A DNA stretch of 64,000 bases. Origin: Argonema galeatum A003/A1. GTDB lineage: Bacteria > Cyanobacteriota > Cyanobacteriia > Cyanobacteriales > Aerosakkonemataceae. The stretch lies in assembly GCF_023333595.1 (NCBI RefSeq), contig NZ_JAIQZM010000025.1:1-64000 (forward strand), read 5' to 3'. The number at the start of each line of letters is the position of its first letter. Within the stretch, counting starts at the first letter, position 1. A program made the position numbers and the translations under genes. The notes under the pieces are model-generated. The model ran no database searches, had not been told where the DNA came from, and worked only from the letters and a program-made list of their open reading frames with translations. This document shows, piece by piece, positions 25,681 to 32,829 of this stretch.

Positions 25681-26480
25681 GATTGAGGGCCAGCTTTGAA
25701 ACGCTTTGTTTCCGCCTGACCTGAAACTCCCAGTGGCTCGGCTTGCTTCTCATTAAAAGTAACTAGCACTCCGCCAGCATTGCCAGCTCGGATAATCAGT
25801 TCTTCCTTTGCCTCCCAGGTGCGTTGAGTGCCTGAAGGCAGAGTTCCTTCAAACTGGGTTTTCCCATCCGCGACAACGCGAATCCAAGACTCTTCTTTGA
25901 GGGTGACGCCCACTCGCAACGGCTTGTCGGATTTAGGGATATTGCTGCTGGAAGTCGAGCTCAGGAGCGCTAAGCTGTCTGGCTTGGGTTTATTATCCGA
26001 CTTGGGCGGTGGTGCGATCGCTTTTTTCTCCGTTTCCTGGTTGCTGGCTTGCATAGCGGAGTTTTTCACTAGCCCAGATAAACCGTTCACCGCGCAGATA
26101 ATCAAAAATATGTAAACCAAGTAAAGGTGAATCGGTTTCAATTGAGGTACTGCGGGCAAAACCCGCCAGGAAGCTTTGAGGAATTGAAAGCTTTGTCCTG
26201 TGGGGAAGACGCTGGCGAATTCGCCTCCGTCCAAGCCTAGCGTATCTGCGTATCGCTTGATAAAACCCTGGATGTATACGGGTTCGGGCAGTGGCTCTAG
26301 ATTTCCTTCCTCGATCGCATTCAGCAGACGCGCCTGAACTTTGGTCTTAGCTGCAACTTCCTCTAGGGACAGGCTCTGTTCCTGGCGCAAATGGCGCAGG
26401 TAACTCCCCATCTCGGCTAGTTTTTCGGCTCGTTGTTTCTCAAGATAAGGAAGTAGATTCTCCTTCTTATTCCTCTTCAT
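25677..26480 (-). CDS. rodZ: RodZ-like membrane protein with helix-turn-helix domain
   Basis: 267 residues. The N-terminal helix-turn-helix is MGSYLRHLRQEQSLSLEEVA, then KTKVQARLLNAIEEGNLEPL and the PEPVYIQGFIKRYADTLGLD finish typical of RodZ (HTH_25). One transmembrane helix follows (LYLVYIFLIICAVNGL, about residue 125), then a Pro/Ser-rich linker and a DUF4115-type periplasmic domain (VTLKEESWIRVVADGKTQFE). RodZ links MreB filaments to the cell-wall elongation machinery. The cytoplasmic part lacks any enzymatic motif. Confidence 0.85.
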   Translation of the reverse strand: MKRNKKENLLPYLEKQRAEKLAEMGSYLRHLRQEQSLSLEEVAAKTKVQARLLNAIEEGNLEPLPEPVYIQGFIKRYADTLGLDGGEFASVFPTGQSFQFLKASWRVLPAVPQLKPIHLYLVYIFLIICAVNGLSGLVKNSAMQASNQETEKKAIAPPPKSDNKPKPDSLALLSSTSSSNIPKSDKPLRVGVTLKEESWIRVVADGKTQFEGTLPSGTQRTWEAKEELIIRAGNAGGVLVTFNEKQAEPLGVSGQAETKRFKAGPQS

Positions 26481-26534
26481 ACGTTGCGTTCCTTGACATC
26501 TGCTGGCACATCTACTGATGAGTGTTAGGGATGG

Positions 26535-26636
26535 GTTTAACCAAATTATCTGTTATCCAACAGCCTTATCTGTTAAATCCTCCCGGAGGGGTTTAGCCAA
26601 ATTATCTGTTATCCGGCTGGCTTGTCTGTTAAATCC
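26535..26636. repeat. 46-bp direct repeat at the 3' end of the pseudouridine synthase gene
   Basis: Units at 26535-26580 and 26591-26636 both contain CCAAATTATCTGTTATCC and TGTTAAATCC and differ at a few positions. The second unit encodes the last residues and stop of the gene ending at 26609, so the first is a duplicated 3' end lying outside the gene. Confidence 0.75.
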
Positions 26637-27382
26637 GACCCTGCGCCTTGTAAAAAATCGACTTCATCATCTTTGAGCAAACGGTAGTGACCTGGCAATA
26701 GTGACTCCTTGGGTGTTTCCAGTTGAATGGGGCCAATGGCAGTGCGATGAATGTGAATTACTGGGTATCCCAGAGTTTCCGCCACTCGTCGAATTTGTCG
26801 GTTTCTGCCCTCTTTGAGAACTATTTCCAACAGGGTTTTGTCACCGTTGGGCCGCGTTTTAATTATTTTGACCTGAGCGGGTAAAGTTTTTTTGCCTGCT
26901 AGAACAATTCCCTGACGCCAGATTTGCAGCACCTTTTCGGGGGGCTGACCTTGCACCCATACATGATAAGTCTTAGAAACTTTGTGGCTGGGATGAACCA
27001 GGCGAAACGTTAGGTCGCCGTCGTTCGTCAGCAATAATGCCCCGGTGGTTTCAGCATCCAAGCGACCAACGGGGTGTATTCCAGATTTGAGCCGAGTTTC
27101 GGCGGGCAGCAGATCGAGAACGGTGGGGCGTCCTTGCGGGTCGCTACAGGTGGAAACAACTCCAGCGGGTTTGTGGAGCAGCAGATAAATCAGCTTGGGA
27201 CGATTGGCAGGCTTGAGAGGTCTGCCATCGACTTCAATGCGATCGCCCTCTGGATCGGCTTTTTGCCCCAGATGAGCGGGGATGCCATTGACGCTCACGC
27301 GCCCAGCGAGAATCAATTGTTCTGCTTGACGGCGCGAGGCAATGCCCCATTGGGATAGTATCTTTTGCAGCCTTTCTTGCAT
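26609..27382 (-). CDS. RsuA/RluB-family rRNA pseudouridine synthase
   Basis: 257 residues. An S4 RNA-binding domain comes first (MQERLQKILSQWGIASRRQA, then EQLILAGRVSVNG). The catalytic domain has the conserved Asp in GRLDAETTGALLLTNDGD and the EGRNRQIRRVAETLGYPV motif. Such enzymes convert uridines to pseudouridine in 16S or 23S rRNA; RluB/RluE and RsuA types cannot be told apart safely here. Its final codons lie within a 46-bp direct repeat. Confidence 0.9.
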   Translation of the reverse strand: MQERLQKILSQWGIASRRQAEQLILAGRVSVNGIPAHLGQKADPEGDRIEVDGRPLKPANRPKLIYLLLHKPAGVVSTCSDPQGRPTVLDLLPAETRLKSGIHPVGRLDAETTGALLLTNDGDLTFRLVHPSHKVSKTYHVWVQGQPPEKVLQIWRQGIVLAGKKTLPAQVKIIKTRPNGDKTLLEIVLKEGRNRQIRRVAETLGYPVIHIHRTAIGPIQLETPKESLLPGHYRLLKDDEVDFLQGAGSDLTDKPAG

Positions 27383-27499
27383 GACGGACTGCGCGAACCC
27401 ACTTGCTAGTCTTTTAGGTTCAAGCTTAATCTTGGTAAAACTACAGGTAAACTATGTACAAATATTACCTGAATAAAGCATTAATCTTGATTTATCTTT

Positions 27500-28471
27500 A
27501 TGTCCCATGCTCCCTCGAACGACGATGGTTATCCAGAAAGGTTAAGCCAGGAACCGCTTAAACAAAGTCGCATTATCAGCAAGGTACTGACTCCTGCTGT
27601 GCGATTGTGGCTGCGATCGCAAGTAGAGCAAGTGGAAGACCTCCAGATAAACATCCAGGCGGGAGATCGTCTTCTCCTCACCGGCCATATTCCCAAGGTA
27701 TCCCTCTCGGCTCGCCGCGCCGTCTATCAAGGGTTGTATGTCCGACAAATTCAGTTGGTCGCAGAAACTATCCGAATTAATCTCGGCCAGGTTTTAAAAG
27801 GTAAGTCGCTGCGTTTGCTAGAACCTGTTCCGGTTACAGGGGAGCTGTTGGTGGAAGAAGTAGACCTCAATGCTTCTCTCAAAGGAACTTTGCTACCTAA
27901 TGCCTTGACTGAGTTTTTGATGACCCTGCTGAAAGCGGGTGGCTGCCAGAATCCTACCGAACTTCTTCAAAATCGGCACATTACCTGGGAGGAGATTGCG
28001 ATCGATTCTGGAAAAATCAAACTGAGCGGCACTATCATATCGTTTCCGGTTGTGTCTGAATCATTATGGCCGCAGAGGGGCAGAGGGGCAGAGGGGCTCT
28101 TGAGCAGAGGGGCAGAGGGGCAGAGGGGCAGAGGGGCTCTTGAGCAGAGGGGCAGAGGGGCTCTTGAGCAGAGGGGCAGAGGGGCAGAGGGGCAGAATCT
28201 TCCCCTAGCCCCTAGTCCGTCTTTCTCTAGCCCCTTACTCAGTTCTGACCAAAATGCCTACTCTAGAATAGCGATTTGCACTGGTGTAGAGCTAGCTAGC
28301 TGCCATGAATTGCGATTTATCGATCCCCAGATTGAGGTCGATCTCGATCTAAATTTTCCTTCTTTAGATACTTTCCAGCTGGACTTAGGCCCAGAAGTCG
28401 ATCTTCAGCAACTAACGTTAAGTCCAGGCCAACTCTTTTGTCGCGGTGGCATTTTGGTCAGAACTGATTAA
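27500..28471 (+). CDS. DUF2993 (LmeA-like) protein with in-frame minisatellite
   Basis: 323 residues. The core (LRSQVEQVEDLQINIQAGDR, then ARRAVYQGLYVRQIQLVAE) is the DUF2993 lipid-binding-like fold, widespread in cyanobacteria and actinobacteria. Around residues 193-232 it holds an inserted low-complexity block made of RGRGAEG/RGALEQ repeats, encoded by the minisatellite at 28074-28192. After this block the conserved C-terminal part resumes (FIDPQIEVDLDLNFPSLDTF). No signal peptide is evident. The function in cyanobacteria is not known; binding of membrane lipid is inferred from the family. Confidence 0.8.
   Translation: MSHAPSNDDGYPERLSQEPLKQSRIISKVLTPAVRLWLRSQVEQVEDLQINIQAGDRLLLTGHIPKVSLSARRAVYQGLYVRQIQLVAETIRINLGQVLKGKSLRLLEPVPVTGELLVEEVDLNASLKGTLLPNALTEFLMTLLKAGGCQNPTELLQNRHITWEEIAIDSGKIKLSGTIISFPVVSESLWPQRGRGAEGLLSRGAEGQRGRGALEQRGRGALEQRGRGAEGQNLPLAPSPSFSSPLLSSDQNAYSRIAICTGVELASCHELRFIDPQIEVDLDLNFPSLDTFQLDLGPEVDLQQLTLSPGQLFCRGGILVRTD
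28074..28192 (+). repeat. in-frame G-rich minisatellite in a coding region
   Basis: Tandem copies of GAGGGGCA and GAGGGGCTCTTGAGCA fill about 120 bases of the DUF2993 gene without breaking the frame. The same G-rich vocabulary (GGGGCTAGGG, GGGGCAGAG) fills the intergenic block after the gene. Confidence 0.9.
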
Positions 28472-28587
28472 GGGCCTAGGGGCTAGGGGCTAGGGGCTAG
28501 GGAAGAGGGGCAAATCTTCCCTAGCCCCTAGCCCCTCTGCTCCTCTGCTCCTCTGCCCCTCTGCCTCTAGCCCCTAGCCCCTCTGCC
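28472..28587. repeat. G-rich/C-rich inverted array between convergent genes
   Basis: Tandem GGGGCTAG units on the left face CCCCTAGC and CCCCTCTG units on the right, with GGGAAGAGGGGCAAATCTTC near the centre. It can fold into a long hairpin and could stop transcription from both sides. Confidence 0.75.
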
Positions 28588-29460
28588 TTACCCTCTGTGT
28601 AGCAGCGGTAAGAGTAAAGTCACAAAGTAGTAAACGAGGGGTGCGGTAAAAACATAGCTGTCAGCGCGGTCTAAAATGCCACCGTGACCGGGGATAAGTT
28701 GCCCGGAGTCTTTGACACCAGCATCTCGCTTCATCATCGATTCGGTGAGGTCTCCCAGGAGACTGGCGATGCCAATTAGCAGACCCAAGGCAACGCCGGT
28801 GAGAGGCCAACCAGGCCAATTTAGATACCAAGCTCCGGCTACACCTACGGCTACGCTGGCACTGACTCCAAAAGCTGCTCCTTCTACTGTTTTTTTGGGG
28901 CTGATGTCGGAAAGGCGAGTTTTACCGAAAAATTTGCCAATAATGTAAGCTCCAATATCAGCTGCCCAGATGCAGACGAAAGCCAGCAACGTGAGTGTAA
29001 GACCTTGGGGCAGCGCTTGCAGATTTGTCCAAGTTTCAGGCCAGTAACCTCCTAAAGGTAAGTTGCTGGTTTGGGTACTTTCTAGAGATCGCAATCTTAC
29101 CCAATAGCTAGGCAAATAGCCGCCATAAAACAGCCCCAAAATTGAGGTGGAAATATCGGCTATGGAGGCAAATTTCGGCTGAAACAGGAGATAGAAACAA
29201 ATAAACGTCCCCGCTACTGGAAATACTGCGTCAGCTAGATCCGAGGAAACTGTAGCTACCACTAACAAGATCTGGCTAACAACTAGAGTTGTTTTCCCAG
29301 CCGGTTCAATTCCCTTGGCTCGCGCCAGCTGAAAATATTCCAACTGACCAAGATAGATAATAATGCCAAAACAGAGGGTGAAGTACCACCCTCCCAAGAG
29401 AGTCATCCCCAAAGCAAGGATAATTGCAACAATTCCGCTAAGTATACGAGGCCAAGGCAT
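28588..29460 (-). CDS. cdsA: phosphatidate cytidylyltransferase
   Basis: 290 residues with seven to eight membrane helices. The C-terminal signature is KRDAGVKDSGQLIPGHGGIL followed by DRADS, diagnostic of CdsA. It converts phosphatidic acid and CTP to CDP-diacylglycerol, the precursor of phosphatidylglycerol, in the plasma or thylakoid membrane. Other conserved text is ADIGAYIIGKFFGKTRLSDI with SPKKTVEG. The start MPWPRILSGIV fits a membrane-inserted N-terminus. The cbiT gene lies 65 bases upstream on the same strand, so the two may be co-transcribed. Confidence 0.95.
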   Translation of the reverse strand: MPWPRILSGIVAIILALGMTLLGGWYFTLCFGIIIYLGQLEYFQLARAKGIEPAGKTTLVVSQILLVVATVSSDLADAVFPVAGTFICFYLLFQPKFASIADISTSILGLFYGGYLPSYWVRLRSLESTQTSNLPLGGYWPETWTNLQALPQGLTLTLLAFVCIWAADIGAYIIGKFFGKTRLSDISPKKTVEGAAFGVSASVAVGVAGAWYLNWPGWPLTGVALGLLIGIASLLGDLTESMMKRDAGVKDSGQLIPGHGGILDRADSYVFTAPLVYYFVTLLLPLLHRG

Positions 29461-29525
29461 GAGGCAATTTTGGATTTTAGATTTTAGATTGAATAGAAAA
29501 TCTAAGATCTAACTATATATTTGAT

Positions 29526-30128
29526 TCAGTTTAGCTTTTCGCCACTGAGGATAAAAACGGGGCTGACAGCTGCAAAGGTTTGATGAGTGCCTCGCGTTTC
29601 CAGACGGTTGACGGCGGACTGTACGACTTCAATATTCCGAACTTGCAACTGGGAAAAGCTTTCGGAGATGGCGTAAAGACTCTCTAGATTGCTAGCGGTG
29701 GCGACTATTCTACCAGAGGGTTGCAAGTAGTGCCAGACTTCTTTAAGAATTTCTTTGATGGGGCGTCCCCCTTCGATGCAAACGCGATCGGGTGTTTGGG
29801 ATAAATCTTTGAGACACTCCGGGGCGCTACCTTCGATGATTTCCACATTGCGGACATCAAAGCGATCGCAATTGCGGCGGATCAGACTTGCCACTTCCTC
29901 ATCCCGTTCCACCGCGATTATCTTGCCTTTGGGGCAGAGCAAGCCAGCTTCCACAGGGATGGTGCCCGTGCCTGCTCCAATATCCCACAAAACTGTGTCT
30001 GGCAACAATCGCAAATGGGAAATCAACAGCAGTCGGACTTCGCGCTTGCTGAGGGGAATACCGGGCAATCGATCGAACAGCTCGTCGGGGATGCCGGGAG
30101 TAATGTAGGGCCAAAGTTGGGAAGACAT
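29526..30128 (-). CDS. cbiT: precorrin-8W (6Y-pathway) C15 methyltransferase/decarboxylase subunit
   Basis: 200 residues from the ATG at 30128 (MSSQLWPYITPGIPDELFDR); the longer frame to 30170 adds a non-conserved leader. The SAM-binding loop is LWDIGAGTGTIPVEAGLL and the KREVR segment before it (PLSKREVRLLLISHLRL) is typical of CbiT. It methylates C15 and decarboxylates the C12 acetate in corrin-ring synthesis for cobalamin or pseudocobalamin. CbiE is not nearby, so here it is a stand-alone subunit. Cytoplasmic. Confidence 0.88.
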   Translation of the reverse strand: MSSQLWPYITPGIPDELFDRLPGIPLSKREVRLLLISHLRLLPDTVLWDIGAGTGTIPVEAGLLCPKGKIIAVERDEEVASLIRRNCDRFDVRNVEIIEGSAPECLKDLSQTPDRVCIEGGRPIKEILKEVWHYLQPSGRIVATASNLESLYAISESFSQLQVRNIEVVQSAVNRLETRGTHQTFAAVSPVFILSGEKLN

Positions 30129-30358
30129 AGAAATCCTTGAGAGGAGCGTACTGGGCATAATGCCCGACACAACCCCACTTTAGCAATGTCTGGTCAAATC
30201 CCCCTCTTTCGCTTGGACAATCTCAACTTTGCTGTACATTACGTCCGATCGCATTACAGTCAACTTTGATAATATTCTTGTGGGATGGGCATCCTGCCCG
30301 TCCCGAAGTACAATTTAGATGCGCGACAGCTTATTTTGCAGATTTTCTAACAGTTTAA
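30129..30358. other. intergenic region upstream of cbiT
   Basis: About 230 bases between the cbiT start and the 3' end of the tRNA-like RNA. It presumably contains the cbiT promoter. I see no ORF, tRNA or strong hairpin. Confidence 0.45.
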
Positions 30359-30499
30359 TGTGGCAGGGCAGGAATTGAACCTGCAGGGGCTTTCGCCCGA
30401 AGGATTTTGACTCCTTTGCGGTCTACCGATAACCCTCAATTCTGCGGCCTGTAAGGGCAAGGAACGAATAAAGGGATTGTTTATTTCGCCACCCGCCAC
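30359..30499 (-). ncRNA. tRNA-like Y RNA candidate D (downstream of ro60)
   Basis: About 141 nt. Ends pair as an 8-bp acceptor-like stem (GTGGCGGG with CCTGCCAC, one G-U), followed by an unpaired A. The 3' half has a perfect T-arm (GCAGGTTCAATTCCTGC). Unlike copies A-C it lacks a recognisable D-arm. The central hairpin TTGCCCTTACAGGCCG lies at 30443-30460 and is followed by GAATTGAGGGTTATCG (30428-30445), which is shared with the other three RNAs. An extra internal region, AAAATCCTTCGGGCGAAAGC, precedes the T-arm. There is no anticodon arm, so it is not a translational tRNA. Confidence 0.75.
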
Positions 30500-30519
30500 A
30501 AGATTAAAAAGATTTAGCT

Positions 30520-30556
30520 GCGGTGAGAAAACCAGGGTTGGTGGTTTTCTCACCGC
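30520..30556 (-). terminator. likely ro60 terminator hairpin
   Basis: A perfect 15-bp stem (30520-30534 with 30542-30556; arm TGGTTTTCTCACCGC) around a 7-nt loop lies eight bases after the ro60 stop. On the minus strand it is followed within ten bases by CTTTTT. It separates ro60 from RNA D. Confidence 0.65.
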
Positions 30557-30563
30557 AAGCCAA

Positions 30564-32168
30564 TTATAGCTCATCCGTTGCTAGCATTTGGATGACGCGA
30601 GGTGTACCCGGATCGAACCCACTCATATCCCAAGAAAGGGGATCTTTCGGATCTACCAAAGTGATTTGGTAAGGCGCAAGCGTAACATATACCGCTTTGA
30701 TATCTGGATTTATCTTTTGGCGATATTCAGCTAATGCTTGACTGGGATGTTTAGAACCAGCCCAACTTTCCGAATCAGTCCAAAAACAGACAACATCTGC
30801 TTTGAAGTTATTTTTAATCATCCAGCGGTAAGCAACAGAAGCATCAGTTCCGCCAAAGTTTTGGTTGCTAGCTTTAGCAATAGCAGAACTAAAACTATCT
30901 TTGGCAGTAATACCCAAATCGCGGAACTCAGTAGAAAAACCGCGAATCATGTAATTTTTCTCAGCCTTAGCTGTTACTAATGCCATTGTTGTCGCTATTT
31001 CACAACAGCTAAGTCCCACCGAATCCACAACAGCGGCAGACATAGAACCAGAAATGTCTACCGCGTGCATGAACACTTTGCCCGTGGGTTCTACCACATC
31101 AAAAGATAGTTCAACTGCTTTTTCTAAGATGTCCGCAATTCGGGAAACTGGTTGCCAAGTTTTTTGGCTACGTCCCAATTTTCCACCAGATTGATAAGTT
31201 TTGAGTGCTTTCAAAACATCAATGGGATGGATGCGACCTTTACGCAGATGTTCTTTGTTATTCAGAACTGCTTCAACTCTTTCCAAATTGGCTTTTTCAT
31301 CGGCTTTCAGGACACCCAATTCGGTTAGCGAACCCAGGTTACGCAGCATTGCTCCGATCGGCATTTCGTTAAACAGCAGTTGCCAAGCTTGCTTATCCAT
31401 TTTGCCCACAGGTGCAGCCATTTCGTGAGTCAAACGACCTTTGAGAATAGCTTCTGGTGTTAGCGCTGGATTTCGCTTTAACCATTCGTACCACCAAATT
31501 TGAGCCAGCGCACTTGAAGGTATTTCTGTTGGTAATTCTTCCCAACCTTTAACTACCCATTCAAACAGTTGTCGATGGTCTTCGGTTGGCGGCTTAACGT
31601 GGAACAAGCGCAAAGAATCTCGATGGGAAAAACCTTGACGCTGCTGATATTTCAAAAGTTGATAAGCCAATCCTTTGACATCTTCGCGGGATAGCCAATT
31701 TTTACCGACTTCGCGAATAACTTTGCCAAATCCGCGCAGAGATTTGGTATAATTCAGCCACTCGTAAAAATGACTGCCTGTGCGGATAACTTGTGGGAAG
31801 ATTTCTTGAAATGCTTTTTTTGCTTCTGGTGCTTCTCCTGTTGATAACAAGACTAGGGCAAAAATGGGAGCGCTGTTGTTGATTGAACGTCCATCGCTGG
31901 CGTAGAGAATTTCTTCTGCTACTTTGGTGGGGTTTTGTGCGATCGCTTCCTTTAAAACTTCTACAAAATCATTTGTCAACTCTTGCTTTCCGGCATAATA
32001 TGTGCTTTTCGCAGTACCGATTAACAGACAGCGACGCAGCATTTTCCAAATGCCAGCATCGAACATAAACCCACCTGAACGGCCCTGAATCATTTCTGCT
32101 TCGCGTCCGGGGATAGGTTGAGTTTGTGGTGTTTCTGTGTTTTTTTGAGTGAAAAATTTATAATTCAT
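30564..32168 (-). CDS. rsr: TROVE-domain protein, bacterial Ro60 orthologue (Rsr)
   Basis: 534 residues from the ATG at 32168 (MNYKFFTQKN); the open frame reaches 32231 but that part lies in the preceding RNA gene. Residues about 30-340 are the TROVE ring of HEAT-like repeats (GFMFDAGIWKMLRRCLLIG, then STYYAGKQELTN). The C-terminal third is a von Willebrand A domain with an intact metal site (DISGSMSAAVV, TDSESWAGSK). Ro60 binds Y RNAs on its outer surface and the ends of misfolded RNA in its hole; bacterial orthologues act with exoribonucleases such as PNPase in stress and RNA maturation. Here the gene is flanked by four tRNA-like RNAs on the same strand, which are the obvious partners. Confidence 0.93.
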   Translation of the reverse strand: MNYKFFTQKNTETPQTQPIPGREAEMIQGRSGGFMFDAGIWKMLRRCLLIGTAKSTYYAGKQELTNDFVEVLKEAIAQNPTKVAEEILYASDGRSINNSAPIFALVLLSTGEAPEAKKAFQEIFPQVIRTGSHFYEWLNYTKSLRGFGKVIREVGKNWLSREDVKGLAYQLLKYQQRQGFSHRDSLRLFHVKPPTEDHRQLFEWVVKGWEELPTEIPSSALAQIWWYEWLKRNPALTPEAILKGRLTHEMAAPVGKMDKQAWQLLFNEMPIGAMLRNLGSLTELGVLKADEKANLERVEAVLNNKEHLRKGRIHPIDVLKALKTYQSGGKLGRSQKTWQPVSRIADILEKAVELSFDVVEPTGKVFMHAVDISGSMSAAVVDSVGLSCCEIATTMALVTAKAEKNYMIRGFSTEFRDLGITAKDSFSSAIAKASNQNFGGTDASVAYRWMIKNNFKADVVCFWTDSESWAGSKHPSQALAEYRQKINPDIKAVYVTLAPYQITLVDPKDPLSWDMSGFDPGTPRVIQMLATDEL

Positions 32169-32178
32169 TCTTTTATCT

Positions 32179-32196
32179 CTCGGCCTTTTCAGGCAA
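32179..32196 (-). promoter_or_regulatory. Y-RNA core hairpin in the ro60 leader
   Basis: On the minus strand the leader carries TTGCCTGAAAAGGCCGA, 17 nt identical to the core of RNA C. GCCT and AGGC pair around a GAAA loop. It ends ten bases before the ro60 ATG and touches the purine-rich GAGAGA that probably serves as ribosome site. Ro60 binding here could block its own translation (inference). Confidence 0.65.
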
Positions 32197-32204
32197 ATAA
32201 AAAA

Positions 32205-32344
32205 CGGGCGGAACAGGACTTGAACCTGCAACAGATGGATTGACGATAACCCTCAATTACTTCGGCCTTTTCAGGCAAGGTGGTGAATCGAGGACTACTG
32301 GTGATTAACCAGCCCATTGCTCTACCAAATTGAGCTATCCGCCA
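32205..32344 (-). ncRNA. tRNA-like Y RNA candidate C
   Basis: About 140 nt, ending about 36 nt before the ro60 start. A 6-bp acceptor-like stem (GGCGGA with TCCGCC) is followed by TA and a D-arm GCTCAATTTGGTAGAGC, with tRNA-like GG in the loop. The T-arm is GCAGGTTCAAGTCCTGT. In place of an anticodon arm there is a hairpin with CTGG and CCAG, then the conserved core (32245-32280): CCTTGCCTGAAAAGGCCGAA, then GTAATTGAGGGTTATCG. GGCCGAAG here best matches the Ro-binding strand of Y RNAs. It is probably co-transcribed with ro60. Confidence 0.8.
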
Positions 32345-32356
32345 TGATGAATTTTA

Positions 32357-32486
32357 GGTGGCAGGGCAGGATTTGAACCTGCGTCTTCCGCGTGATAGGC
32401 GATAACCCTCAAATCGTCGGCATTTTCAGGCAAGGTTGTGAATTAAGGATGTTTTTGGTGTTCTAGGCCGCTAAACTACCTGCCAC
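32357..32486 (-). ncRNA. tRNA-like Y RNA candidate B
   Basis: About 130 nt. The acceptor-like stem is 8 bp (GTGGCAGG with CCTGCCAC). TA and a D-arm (GTTTAGCGGCCTAGAAC) follow on the 5' side; the T-arm is GCAGGTTCAAATCCTGC. The core at 32401-32434 reads CCTTGCCTGAAAATGCCGAC, then GATTTGAGGGTTATCG, with one change in the hairpin (T for G). No CCA is encoded after the stem. An anticodon arm is missing. It lies 13 bases upstream of RNA C. Confidence 0.78.
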
Positions 32487-32493
32487 AAGAAAA

Positions 32494-32535
32494 GTCAAAA
32501 GTCAAAAGTCAAAAGTCAAAAGTCAAAAGTCAAAA
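32494..32535. repeat. six tandem GTCAAAA heptamers
   Basis: Uninterrupted copies of GTCAAAA. The same heptamer array occurs at about 37639-37675 and in shorter form near 51750. These are short tandemly repeated repetitive (STRR-like) sequences common in cyanobacteria, and carry no spacers. Confidence 0.9.
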
Positions 32536-32621
32536 GAAAAAAATTATTTTGCTTTCTCTTTTTGGCGATACTGGTTCTTTTAGAATCTTTATGCAAAAGT
32601 TCATTCAATCAGTTTTGGAAT

Positions 32622-32778
32622 TGGTGTAGCGGAACGGGATTTGAACCCGTATACCCGGACGGTGGAGCAGTTTCCTTCTAAGATAACCCTCAATTCATCG
32701 GCCTTTGCAGGCAAGAAGGCGAACTAAGGAAAATTTTTATGCTCCGGTGGACGCTCTGCCATTTGAGCTATCCGCTAC
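32622..32778 (-). ncRNA. tRNA-like Y RNA candidate A, with encoded CCA
   Basis: About 157 nt, the first RNA of the cluster, 50 bases after the CCA-adding enzyme gene. GTAGCGGA pairs perfectly with TCCGCTAC, followed by A and then CCA in the DNA. TA and a canonical D-arm (GCTCAAATGGCAGAGC) come next. The T-arm is ACGGGTTCAAATCCCGT. A second stem GGAGCA/TGCTCC encloses the core (32682-32715): TTGCCTGCAAAGGCCGATG, then AATTGAGGGTTATC. It would pass for a tRNA at both ends but has no anticodon arm. Confidence 0.8.
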
Positions 32779-32829
32779 AACAAGGGTTAACTCCTTTGGA
32801 ATATCACTTGTATTATTACTGTAGTACGT

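Noticed and set aside
32494-32535. GTCAAAA array as a CRISPR or telomere-like array
   Set aside because: Units are seven bases long and directly abutting, with no spacers and no cas genes in the window. It is a simple tandem repeat.
30359-32778. Reading the four RNAs as normal tRNA genes with introns
   Set aside because: T-arms, D-arms and acceptor stems fit, but no 5-bp anticodon stem with a seven-base loop can be formed at the right place. The inserted block is the same in all four, which is unlike independent tRNA introns but fits Y RNAs beside ro60.
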